A program made the position numbers and the translations under genes. Of a stretch of 64,000 nt of DNA, positions 11,238 through 21,996 are shown piece after piece; the first letter of the stretch is position 1, and every line of letters starts with the position of its first letter. The notes under the pieces were generated by a model that worked only from the letters and a program-made list of their open reading frames with translations, did not search any database and had not been told where the DNA came from. This DNA is from Lantana camara. Its lineage: Eukaryota; Streptophyta; Magnoliopsida; Lamiales; Verbenaceae. Where the stretch lies: NCBI GenBank assembly GCA_037501455.1, contig CM074856.1, positions 53,783,001-53,847,000 on the forward strand, read 5' to 3'.

Positions 11238-11604
11238 ATGGCTTCCTCCACCACCTTGTCAACCTCCTTCCCAATATCACACCTATCAACAATTAATGTA
11301 AGCAACTTCGTCTCCTCGAAACTCCGAGGGGATAAGATATCAAACAACTACTCTTCATGGAAAAAGCAGATGCTTTGCCTCATCAAGACCCAAGATTTGG
11401 CCTGTTTCATCAACGGCAAAATGCAATCACACGAAGAAGAAGAAGACGACGTTATCCAAAGAACTGCCGGACTGGTAATGGGCTGGATTTTGGGTGCACT
11501 TGATGAAGCTGTGCTCAAAGATGTCGCCAACTTAACTACTGCTAGAGATGTCTGGTTAGAGTTGGAGAAGATATTTAGTGAACCTGCAGATCAGCCGCCA
11601 CAAG
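11238..11604 (+). pseudogene. Exon 1 of ankyrin copy 1: Copia-Gag-like N-terminal module
   Basis: The 122-codon exon is open from the ATG to a GTACGT donor at 11605. Key matches to the Copia Gag at 2980-3500 in the same window: NY-x2-W-x3-M-x2-L, then F-x3-(N/D)G, then L-x6-L-x6-V-x4-T-x-R-x2-W-x2-L-x3-F. This is the layout of the UBN2/DUF4219 Gag-like family. The exon ends in phase 1, which matches the acceptor at 11995 (G + TG). Confidence 0.75.
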
Positions 11605-13164
11605 GTACGTACCGTAAATTCGTAATAAGTCTTTCCCATTTCCACAGCGATCACCAGATTCTTCTTGGGTTGCTATTTTGGGTGGCTCTAATCAAAGTAG
11701 TGGAATAAGAGTGAAAGTGTTTTAAGGTGCATAAAAGTTTCACACAATATCTTTCAAGCTTTGTAATCAACTGTAAAGTTGAAAAGACATACTATATTTT
11801 AATATTCAAAAAATTAGTTTTTCCAAGTTTTTAGTTATAGCAAGTTACAATTTTTTTATTTCTAACGTAAAATAGTCGATCATTTTGCAGATCATTACTT
11901 CCTTAAAAACTGTTCCACTTAACAAACATATTTCTTTTTGTGTTATTTTGATACATAGTTTCTCAACTGACAGAATCTATACATTCTGTGTTTAGTGAAA
12001 GCTGAAGGAAAAGAGTGGCGCGACCACTTACCGCTGTACCAAGCTGCACTGGAGGGTGACTGGAACAATACGAAAGTAATACTAGAGCAACATCCAAATG
12101 CCGTGGACGCAAAACTCAATCCCACCTTACAAACGGCTCTGCCCGTCGCCGTTGGAGCGGGAAAGTCAATTGATTTTGTGAGGAAGCTTGTGGATTTAAT
12201 GGCGCCTAAAAATTTATTAGGACTCAAAGACAATCTTGGATGCATAGCATTACATGTGCTGCGCATACAGGGAACGCAGAGGCTGCAAGAATCTTGGTTG
12301 GCCGAAGGCCCGATTTGCTCCACGAGCCCAACAAGGCCGGTGTATTCCCAGTTCACATTGCGGCCCTCTCCCGTGACATAGAAACCCTTAAATACTTCAT
12401 TTTTGAGACCAAGGATGAGACCCCTTACCTTGAGAAAAAATCGGGCATCAAGCTTCTCTGTATGCTAATTGATGCTAAGATTATTTGGTGAGGGTTTCTT
12501 TTTGTAATATCACCAAAACGGAGGGGTGATAAATGTGATTCCTTCTATTTGTTTTTTATATTAGCTCGCAAATTACTAACCCACACGTAATTTTGAGCAG
12601 ATATTGCATTGCATTTGGCTGAAAAGTACCCCTATTTGGCTACGGCGAGACTTGATGATGGTGATTGTGCTTTGAAGAGGATCGCCCGTAAAAAGAGTAT
12701 ATTCCCCAGTGAGCCTATACTTTGCTGGTTTTACGGCATCGGTGAGAACTATTGGTTTTCCCAGTTTCCCTACAACAATTCATATCCTCTTTTAAGCTTA
12801 CAATAAACGTATAATTTCGACACCAAGTCAAATTCTATGGCGGGCCAGAATCCAGAGTTACCTGTAAATTTTTACTAGTCAAAATATATTATATATATAT
12901 AGAAATGATTTTGATTTTAGAATGTCATATAAACAGTCAAAAACTCTTTGATTTCCGCTACTATTACTATTTCATATAGCAATAATTTTGAAGCAAAAGG
13001 GGACACTCGTACGCTCCGCCATTATTTCGTGTGTGAACCCTTTGAAAGCTTAATTTTCGTTGACGGACAATCTGCTTAGTTTTAGGAAACATCTATTTCG
13101 GAATCTAGTTATCTTTTTTAAAAGATTATTTAACTACACAGTGAATGTGGAATTATTTACGCTA

Positions 13165-13668
13165 TACTCCCTGTGTTAAGTGAAATGGATAAAAAAACAC
13201 TATGTCACAAAAATTAACATAAAAAATTTTGTATTTTCAAAATATTTGCATGACGAACCTTGAAAATTTCTAATATTGGACACGTGCTAAAAACGCGACT
13301 AGAACATATATTTTGTCTATTTATTGGACGTGAAATGACTAATTTACTTTTTATATTCTGATATACATCATCTCAACTCTCTCTTGCATATAAAAAAGTA
13401 TTGAATGTATACTTATTTATAGGGTTCTTCATGTACTTTTATTTTGTACAGAGTCAATGCATATAAAAAAGTATTGAACAATATAGAGCGATGTGAGATG
13501 ATGTATATCAAATTACAAAAGAGTAAATTAGTCATTTTGCGTCCAATAAATAAAGAAAATTAGTGTTCTAGTCGCGCACAATGCAAATATTTTAAAAACA
13601 CAGAGTTTTTTGTGTTAATTTTTACAACACAAGATTTTTTTGCTCATTTCATCTAATACAGGGGTGAA
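13165..13668. mobile_element. Stowaway-like foldback MITE in intron 3 of ankyrin copy 1
   Basis: The ends read TACTCCCTGTGTTA and, inverted, TTCACCCCTGTATTA. Internal inverted arms match well (for example CGCGACTAGAAC near 13297 and GTTCTAGTCGCG near 13565). No coding capacity is seen. The CTCCCT start at a TA fits Tc1/Mariner Stowaway elements. Confidence 0.6.
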
Positions 13669-13792
13669 ATACGTGAATGTATTTCACTTGTCATGCATGT
13701 GATTGGTTACTCCTAAAAGACGCTATACAAATCACACGTTTAATTACTGCAGCTCACTTTGTATTATAATTGCCACACGATTACTTTAAGTA

Positions 13793-15221
13793 CAATGACG
13801 GAGCCAAGGGGGGGCATGGGGGGCGGCCAAAATTTTAATTTTTTTTTTTTTACTATATATAAATTTTAAATTTTTTATTATTTTGTCCCCCTAAATTTAT
13901 AAATTTGCCCCCCCCCCCCCCCCCCCCCCTTCCAAATAAAATTACACCTCACCAATTTAAAATTTATTTTTAGTATTAATTTACTTTAATTTTGATTAGT
14001 TTTCTCAATCTAAATGCACTTTTTACTTCGTTTCCCAATAAAAAAAAGTTTTTTGATCTTCTTTTCCATATTAAAAAATCTTAAATTAATCTTTTATGTC
14101 TCTTAAGTCTTTTAATCTTCTTTTTCATCTTAAAAAATCTTAAATTAATCTTTTATCTACATCTTCTTCCTCTTTTATTTTTCTATTCTCCATTTTTTCT
14201 TGTGCTCAACTTAAAACTCTAATTTTAATTTTAGTTTATTTTTTATAGTTTTATTATGTTAAATTATTCAGATAAAATTTATGATTAATAGTTAATGATA
14301 AATCAGGTTAATATTTTGAGAAAAGATTGTATAGGTTAAAGATAACTACGTGTGTTTAATTTAGGATAATTTATTGGTGGTAGAGTTCTATATCTAAATA
14401 TCTATGAGAATAGGATAAAGATAACTGTTTTTAATTTTAGATAATATATACTCTCTTTAATTTTAGATAATTTAAGATAATATATACTCTCTTTAATTTT
14501 AGATAATTTAATGTTGATATGAGTTCTGTATATTAAGATTTCTTTATTTATTATTAAGATAACTGTATGAATTTTACTTATGGATAGATTATTTAGTTTA
14601 AAGATTGTATCTAAATAATAATTTTAATTTGACTTTTATTAGGAAGACAATCATGTTAATTTTAGTTTTTCTTTTAATATGGATAAATTATTTAGTTAAA
14701 AATTTGTATCTTAAATAATAATTTTAATTATTTTTTTAATTATGGATAACATTTATAATTAATTTGTTAAGTTATCTTTATCTCTATGACTATCAGAATA
14801 GTTAAAGATAAATGATTTTTCATTTATTTAGGTTGTTTTGTTATTTGACTTACTATTTTATTTTAAATCATATTAAATTGAGTCCATGATTTTTTTTTTT
14901 TAATTTATATAGGAACTATGAGTAAAAGGAATTTGGAGCTTTACTTTTAAAATAGCAATACACCATGACACTTTAACAATTCATGATAATGCATCTATTT
15001 TCTTGAGAGTTTACACTTCAACAATTCATGACAATGCACTTATTTTCTTGAGACTTTAATGATAAAATAATAAGTTAAATTTTACGTTATACTTGTTTTA
15101 TTTATATATATCGAATAAAATAATATTTTTATTTTTAATAAAATATTATTTATTTTAAAAAATATTATATATATTTTTTATTCCCCCCCTCCCCCCCCAT
15201 GAAATCCTGGCTCCGTCCCTC
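13793..15221. mobile_element. Nonautonomous hAT-like element in intron 3 of ankyrin copy 1
   Basis: A 1.43-kb AT-rich insert is flanked by a perfect 8-bp repeat TTTAAGTA (13785-13792 and 15222-15229). Its inverted ends share GACGGAGCCA followed by G-rich stretches (GGGGGGGCATGGGGGG at the left, CCCCCCATGAAATCCTGGCTCCGTCC at the right). A C-run of over 20 lies at about 13909-13930. It has no ORF. The corresponding intron of copy 2 lacks it. Confidence 0.7.
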
Positions 15222-15617
15222 TTTAAGTAAGAGTTCTATTATTTGTAACTAATCAATTGATTTAGTTGTTCAATGACAAGTTTAATACAGGTTTTTTTTT
15301 TTTTTTTTTAATTTATATTTCTATGTTAAGTCAAATAGGGTAATCTCTCTCTGGTAACATTTAGGCTGTACTGGCCCTCCTCAATTTTTGTGGCTTTTGA
15401 ATATTCACGGTTTTGTGAAAACTTTAAAAAGATTTCTTCCTTCAATGACAACGTTTCTCCTTCACATGTTTTATTGTTAGGCCGTAAAGATAGAACCCCA
15501 AGGAAAACAGGCGATATTGAGGGTTCGGTTCATCCCAAAAATCGCAACCATGATTCTTCCACATGGTTCAAGTCCTTTTACGAACCTTTTCATTACATGG
15601 CTTATGTACTTGTACAG

Positions 15618-17288
15618 GTAAATTCTACGTGCAATTGAAATTCATGTGCTCTATTTATCGCTGTGAAGTATGTTATAATGTTTCTATACTGATCAAGGGA
15701 AAAACAGTTTGCTCACAAATTATTGCCAATCATATTTAATTTTACAAAATAATCCCTGCACTTTCCGTGCTTTAATAAAAAGAATTCTTAACAAAAATCA
15801 TTCAATAATATAGTCCTTGAGGGTATTTTCAAAAATCAAACTTGAAATTTGGCGGAATCCCGACAGAGCTCAGGGATCTCAAAGGGTTCGTTAAGGTTAG
15901 AGACTAATCCTTAATTTTCAGAAGTGCAGGGTATAAATTCTAGCTATTCCAAACCTCAGGGAACCTGTGTGTAATTTGCCCAATATTTTATTTAGATCAT
16001 ATGGTAATTTGTAAATTTGGACATAGTTTCCGGCAAATTGTTTCATCTCATCAAATTTTAAAAATAAATATATATTTGATGTATAAAATATATTAAGAAC
16101 ACTATTGCCGTAGATGGAATGATCATGGGTACAAAATCTAAACTATCTAAGTTTTAACCAATCACATAATAATAACGAAAAAGTGTAATTAATATCAATA
16201 CAAGCTTTGATCTCGACAAATTTTAATCACCGTGCTACGTGGACTAAATAATAAACTACTTATTATTTAATAATGTTTGATAAATCTCATTTTATTAGCT
16301 AAGTTTTAGAGTGAATTAGACAAACACATAATATTTATCAACAATATTAGGAAAATAAACAAAAAATTCCCCATATTTTCATCGATAAAAGTTGAAACGA
16401 CCTCGATAATGCTTTCACGGGCATGGCCTGGTTCCACGTCAAAATGACAGGCTCCATTCCCGTTAAGGAACAGCCGTGGCAGTGGCATTTCTCTAAGCTA
16501 ACCATGAGTACATGGGAAAATAGCAAATTTAGAAAATGTTTACGTTTTTGGTTTATTATCTAGTTGGATTTAATATGATCATGTTAAAATTTTGTTAAAT
16601 ACCCAATTCAATTTGTTTACTATAATAAATTATTCTGGTTAATTAAAAACTCCATTTTAGAGTTGTTAAATAGCATAGTGTATTCTTATATTTTTTTGGG
16701 CTTTGCCAATAACATATGATTCTTACAATGTTTTAGTTAAATAACTAATACATTAGTTTATAATAAAGTAAACTATCTCTTAGTATATTAACTCGATCAA
16801 TTCAGTGCTTTTGGTATATTTTATTTTCCAGCGATAATAGAAAATCTTCAAAATTAAGCAATTTAATGTACATCTTTTGTCGGAAACTTATTTACTCGCC
16901 GGAATTCACACGTGGCGAATTAGGAGTTCACCACATGTAAAATCGGGTCGGGTTTTCAGAGAGCAAAATTGGATTCCGGTTTTAAAAAAAATGCATAAAA
17001 ATTCATGATTTTTAAGGTACAATCTTATTTTGTCACTAAAAAATAAGATATACCAAAAATATTGAAGTGGTATATCAAATTTACAATTTTTCATATGAGT
17101 ACAACCAAAGACAATCTTTCGCCGTCGTGGCCTGATTTTTGCTATTAAGGCTATTTCTTCCATCCTTTCTAAACATAAACCACAAAACTATCCAACTTTC
17201 AACAGTATAATCATTTTTATACGATTGCAGCATATTATTTAGAAGTTTAATTAAAAAAATATATATAATACATTGTCTTTTGGAGCAG
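15618..17288 (+). other. Intron 4 of ankyrin copy 1
   Basis: No gene is seen. About 15710-15990 reads like a degenerate MITE. Short open frames around 16306 and 16906 have no recognisable family and are not supported as genes. Confidence 0.4.
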
Positions 17289-18497
17289 TTCTGTATTATT
17301 CTGGATGGCATTACGTAGATCCTGTTCGTGTTAAAAAGCGCTACCATAATGCAGTAAAACTTGTGCAATGCTTGTGCAAGAATATGCAATCCTTAGATTA
17401 CCCTCAAGCTTCTGCAATGTGGGAAGATGCGATGCTAACGGCAGCACGATCGGGGATCCACGAGATTGTCGAAGAGATTGCAACTTCATTTCCTGCAGCA
17501 TTCTACGCCAGGGACAACGATACCTTGCAATCCATTTTTCATTTGGCAGCTGAAAGACTCCACAAAAAAGTTTTCGATCTCATCAGAAACAGAGGAAACA
17601 TTAAACACCAGAAGTCAGATATGACGGATAACTATGGGAACACCGTCTTGCACGCGGCTGCGAAATCGGGATCTCAGTACTTTACCGCCCTTACATATCG
17701 AAGTGGTGCGGCTCTCCAAATGCAGAGTGAGATGCTATGGTTCAAGGTATGTGTGTGTGTGTGTATATTTACAACCTTAATTCTGGCTTTAGATGTCCTG
17801 TTTTAGTTTTGTGTCTTCTCTGTATTTCACTTACATAGTTACATACACTGACACATGTATAAATAGGAGAAACAATTGTGATATGAAAAAATTGAAAGAT
17901 CTCTCATTTAATCTCAACTGTCTATTAATACGATTGACGTGTATGAATGTAAGAGAGAGAAGATGAAATGCAAATTGAAATAGGAAATCCAAAGCCATTA
18001 TTAATTCTTACCTTTGTCGTTACATGAGTTAAAATTACTATTATTGGTCCCGAAACTTTGAAAATTTCTATTCTACACCCAACCAGTTAGATCCGACCAA
18101 TTATATGTGCCAGTGTATTAATTACACTTGTGATTTGATTCCCGTAGAATTTATATAACACAAAATGCAAAACACTATCCTTCTCGTATATTAATCAGAC
18201 CAAATTAACTAAGTTTGGGTTAGAATCACTCTGTAACTTTTAAAGCTTTAGAATTTGAGTCCGACATATTTTGGCCGGAAATTGATAAAATGGCGGGGAA
18301 AATAAGGACATGCTAGGTTATATAAGATGCCATGTGAAATTTCAATCATCGGCCAGAATAACAAATTTCGAAACTTATAGTGCAAAAATATCTGGATCAA
18401 TCTAGCAATTTTTCCATTAATATATACATAGTATCCATTATATATATCTCTGAATTCTGCATGCATTATGAATTTCACACATGAAAAAACACCACAG

Positions 18498-19085
18498 GAT
18501 ATTCAAAAGCTTGTTCAACCTGATTCGCGAAAAAAGGAAAACGCCGCTGGAAAAATTGCTTGGACGGTATTTGTCGACGAACATTCCGCCCTGAAAACAC
18601 AAGTGGAAAAGTGGGAGAAGGATACATCCCAAGCGTGCTCCATCGTCGCGGGGCTGATCGCGACGGTTGCGTTTGCAGCAGCTATTACGGTGCCCGGCGG
18701 TCTGAATGACCAGGACAAAAAGCACTTGCCTAAATTCTTACACAGTATTCGGTTCAAAGCATTTACCTGGTGTACCATCGTCTCTTTCTCCACATCCGTA
18801 ACCTGTCTGTTTCTCTTCTTATCCACCAACATTTCCCTCTACACGGAAAAGATTCTTCTGCCAGTGAAGACAATTCTCAACCTTTTTTTTCTTTTCGTCT
18901 CCGCTATGTGCATGATGGGAGCCTTTATTTCAGCAATTTATCTGCTATTCGAAGATCGGATGACCATTATAGTGTTATCGATTCTGCTTCTGTATGTTCT
19001 AATCCCATGCTACTTTTTTCTGTTCGACTATATTCCTCTGGTTGGGACGCTGCAAATGTATCTCATAGATGTGAAACGGAAGTAA
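18498..19085 (+). pseudogene. Last exon of ankyrin copy 1: PGG domain
   Basis: The exon follows the acceptor ACCACAG (ends 18497), is in phase with exon 5 (both phase 0), and is open to TAA at 19083-19085. The motif KDTSQACSIVAGLIATVAFA then AITVPGG defines the PGG domain (PF13962 family). Four hydrophobic stretches follow, as expected for the membrane part. On its own this exon is intact. Confidence 0.85.
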
Positions 19086-19590
19086 AGCGACGAACGTACA
19101 AGTACTAGGAATAGCCGTTCCTGGCCGGAATAAACGCTTTCCGTTTATGATGTATTAATTACTACCGCTGAAAGAACTTAATTATTCTGCTCGTTATTTG
19201 GTCTTTGATTTGTGTGAACTCAAGTTCGTATGGTTTGAAATTGCTGTTTTCTTGGAATAGAGAGTGTTATTGTAAGAATAAGCAACACTGTTGCAAAAAT
19301 ATGAATTGGTTTGATATTCAGTTTGCTCGTATTTCAACTATGGCACCGTTTACTTTTATTGGTCCTAACTCCTAATCCAATGGCAATGGGCTAGGAACAG
19401 TAAACATATGGGGTATATAGCCCAAGCATTCAATTTATTTTTCAATATTGGACATTTGCCATTTAGCCTCATATTTGCGTCATTTGACTTTAATAGAAGT
19501 CAGCCCATTGAATGAGGCTTTTGCAATAATAATATTTAAACTCTAAATAGTTAATAAAGTAACATCCTTATCAATTGTTTTAATTTTTTG
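19086..19590. other. Intergenic stretch between ankyrin copy 1 and the pararetrovirus
   Basis: No gene is seen. About 19341-19412 has the phrase GGCACCGTTTACTTTTATTGG with a rough inverted partner CAGTAAACATATGG and may be a small Harbinger-like MITE. Confidence 0.35.
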
Positions 19591-19742
19591 ATAGAAGTCG
19601 TGGATGAGTCCAACGACTATAGGAAATAATTTTATTTTTATTTTATGTATTTTGTATTAATTATAAAAGTGACCCCAAAGTTTCCTTATTTATTTTGAAA
19701 AGTATATGAGTTAATTTTTATTCTTATACAGACCCAATTATT

Positions 19743-19961
19743 TTAATTAGATCCATTAATTTCTCTTTCTTGTATTTTTCTCACAAATTTATTGTTTATA
19801 TAATTTATTATTTTTCCTTGTTCCTTTATACTTTGTATAATTGTATCTTTATTTAATACATCTTTATTTACAGTTCGTTCATAATTTTTCTTGTATATTT
19901 TTTCTTTTTGTAAAGATGTTTCTAAATTTATTCCAATTTGTTTAGTATTTTTAGTATTCAT
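19743..19961 (-). CDS. Small viral leader ORF (72 aa)
   Basis: An open frame of 72 codons, lysine- and isoleucine-rich, lies downstream of the viral promoter on the minus strand. It is preceded by a 22-codon frame whose stop overlaps its start region. I recognise no family. It could be a leader ORF of the pararetroviral RNA or a chance frame in AT-rich sequence. Confidence 0.35.
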   Translation of the reverse strand: MNTKNTKQIGINLETSLQKEKIYKKNYERTVNKDVLNKDTIIQSIKEQGKIINYINNKFVRKIQEREINGSN

Positions 19962-20369
19962 AGTTGTCTTTATCTGTTGTTATACTATCAATTGATATTC
20001 TTTCTGATTCTTTTGCCATAATACTTTAATAATAGAAGTACTCTAAAATTCATCCTATAATTCATAAAACACACAAATAATTTGTAAAATTTTTATTACC
20101 TCTCTTTATCTCCTTCCTCTTCTACAACTCTGATTTATTTGTCCTTCAAGACTCGTCTTCGTTCCTCCTCGGTTAGTCCTTCTTGTTCCAAAAGTCCTTA
20201 CAGCTGCTTGCTTTACGGACATCAACTGGAAACAGACTTCAACCTCCAACGGAAAATCTCACTACGGCTTGTAAGTTTCAACAAGAGGGTTGTAGAAAAT
20301 ATACTGGAGTAAAAAGGTTTAATAAAACTCTTAACAAAGTATTTATCTTGTGTATATGAAAAGGAGAAT

Positions 20370-20428
20370 TTTATTTCCTTCAAAAGAGGTTTATACAGAC
20401 ATTATATCTTATGGACAGAGGATTTATT
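20370..20428 (-). terminator. Viral polyadenylation signals
   Basis: Minus-strand AATAAA motifs occur at 20423-20428 and 20370-20375, about 110-170 nt downstream of the viral TATA box. That spacing is typical of pararetroviruses, whose RNA passes the signal once before ending there. Confidence 0.5.
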
Positions 20429-20535
20429 CTGGAAATACAAGACTCAAACACTCGAAGACTCGAAGACACTCAAACAATTTTACATATGACTTTTCGAATT
20501 CAAGACAAGGTGTCTATCACCATACAAGAGCACTC

Positions 20536-20693
20536 TATTTATAGACTATATTCTTGCGACTGTTTGGACTTGAAATTTTTATTTGGAATCCGCTGCTTTA
20601 TCCTTCAACGATCCAGATTCTGCCGACACTTTTCTATGGTTGAGATTCTGCCGACACTTTTATCTGCCACTTGATAATTGGAGTATGACGTCA
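20536..20693 (-). promoter_or_regulatory. 35S-like promoter of the pararetrovirus
   Basis: On the minus strand a TATA box (TATAAATA, 20536-20543, followed by GAGTGCTC) lies just downstream of the transactivator ORF. A TGACGTCA (as-1/CRE-like) element is at 20686-20693. Two direct copies of AGATTCTGCCGACACTTTT (20615-20633 and 20643-20661) lie between them. The order of activator element, repeats and TATA resembles caulimovirus full-length RNA promoters. Confidence 0.65.
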
Positions 20694-20731
20694 TGGCATT
20701 CGTCATTTCCTTGCTGATGTATGTGCTTACA

Positions 20732-21778
20732 TCACTGATGGTTACAACCCATCATCTTGCAAGCTTCTTGTCTAGTCTCTGCAGTGCAGAAAAATTCATG
20801 TTTTTCAAATTTATTTATGAATTCCATTAAAAGAGGAGAGCTTATTTTTCCTCCTTTGGTGAGTAGAATCCAATTTCCTTTACTCATCAGCGTTTCAAAC
20901 TTATATTTGTACAGATTTTCTGCGACGCTGTGAATAGCTTTTATTCCCAAGGCACGCCTTTGGACGATCCATTCTTTAGTAACTTGGATCTTCCTTAACG
21001 GTTTATTTCCTTGCTCAAGCTTTATGGTGTCAGAAAGGTGATCTGCAGTGATCATGAAGAAAGCTTCATGCCATATATGCTTCTCTGGTTCTGGAGATAT
21101 GGTATAGAACTTGAGAACCACCTGTCTTCCTCTGGCAAATTTACTGATTTGAGATTTTAGGGTATCATCAAATCTGGATATTTCCTTGAGATCTTTACTT
21201 GGGTAGATTATATCAAGGAACCCAAAACAAGCATATCTATAAACTGCTTCTGGGCATGCTCCCATTATGCAAGTCAACCTTGGATATATATTCTTGCCTT
21301 TAGAGAAGAATATAGTGTTTGTATTGTCCATACTATAGACTTCATCAACTGTATGAACATACATATGTTCCCATTCAGTGTTAGGAACATATTTTTCTAT
21401 TTCAATCTTTATTTCCTTTGAAGAAAACTCTCTTTCCAATTTTATTTCAATGACTGAGGGAGCTTTATTTTTTGCTTCTTCTTTATTTTTCTCGCCAGAT
21501 GACTCAGTCTCATTTATTTTTATTGACTCAAATTTCTCAATATATTTTTCTAACCTTTGAGTCACTTTATTTACCTTTTCCAGATTTTCAGTTACCAAAT
21601 CTATCAATGGAGGGAGATTTTTGTATAGATATTGTTCAAGAACCACAGTTCCTTCATAGAGATCTTCAGCCATGCTGTTGATATATGAGATCTCTTCTTT
21701 TATTTCAGAAATATCAATTTTATCCTCCATCTGTAAAAGAGAGAAAGGTTTATTAAAATTCTTTTTAAGATTTTCCAT
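20732..21778 (-). CDS. Pararetrovirus transactivator/inclusion-body-like protein (348 aa)
   Basis: This is the last large viral frame before the promoter, the position of the transactivator (TAV, ORF VI-like) in caulimovirids. The N-terminal about 90 residues are predicted helical/coiled coil (repeated hydrophobic heptads); a charged linker follows; the C-terminal half holds the conserved block with YPSKDLKEISRF and KFARGRQVVLKFYTISPE. TAV allows reinitiation on polycistronic RNA and forms inclusion bodies. I chose the ATG at 21778; an in-frame extension upstream to 21802 has only GTG. The start lies inside the first copy of a 115-bp tandem repeat. Confidence 0.7.
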   Translation of the reverse strand: MENLKKNFNKPFSLLQMEDKIDISEIKEEISYINSMAEDLYEGTVVLEQYLYKNLPPLIDLVTENLEKVNKVTQRLEKYIEKFESIKINETESSGEKNKEEAKNKAPSVIEIKLEREFSSKEIKIEIEKYVPNTEWEHMYVHTVDEVYSMDNTNTIFFSKGKNIYPRLTCIMGACPEAVYRYACFGFLDIIYPSKDLKEISRFDDTLKSQISKFARGRQVVLKFYTISPEPEKHIWHEAFFMITADHLSDTIKLEQGNKPLRKIQVTKEWIVQRRALGIKAIHSVAENLYKYKFETLMSKGNWILLTKGGKISSPLLMEFINKFEKHEFFCTAETRQEACKMMGCNHQ

Positions 21779-21996
21779 AAGTGATTTTTGGGAAATCACC
21801 ACCCATTAACGGATTTGATTTTGTCTTTACCATCTACCGTTTGAGATGGACTAGATATATGCATACCCATATATTGGTCTTCTAAGTTTCTATAAGTGAT
21901 TTTTGGGAAATCACCACCCATTAACGGATTTGGTTTTGTCTTTACCATCTACCGTTTGAGATGGACTAGATATATGCATACCCATATATTGGTCTT
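21774..21996. repeat. 115-bp tandem duplication between the RT and transactivator frames
   Basis: About 21774-21881 and 21889-21996 are near-identical in tandem (offset 115 bp; only a few mismatches, for example GATTTGATTTT against GATTTGGTTTT). One unit carries the transactivator start. The other abuts the RT stop, so the intergenic spacer was doubled. Confidence 0.85.

Larger units (their letters stand above)
11238..19085 (+). pseudogene. Gag-like/ankyrin/PGG membrane protein gene, copy 1, broken
   Basis: Exons inferred by splice sites and by comparison with copy 2: 11238-11604, 11996-12487, 12601-12741, 15365-15617, 17289-17746, 18498-19085. Exon 1 encodes a Copia-Gag-like module. Exons 2, 3 and 5 encode ankyrin-type repeats like those of ACD6/ITN1 proteins. 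Exon 6 encodes the PGG domain with four hydrophobic segments and the AITVPGG motif. Lesions: a 1-bp deletion near 12257 in exon 2; an extra base near 12482 that makes a stop across the exon 2-3 junction; and exon 4, open in only one frame that does not join in phase with its neighbours. Introns 3 and 4 hold transposons. If expressed whole, the family product would be a membrane-anchored ankyrin protein, often linked to salt stress or immunity. Confidence 0.8.

Noticed and set aside
19590..19630. Hammerhead-ribozyme-like GATGAGTCC...GGAAA near the viral left end
   Set aside because: The conserved CGAAA and a proper stem II are missing, and the matching site near 28395 lacks the core, so it is more likely a simple hairpin.
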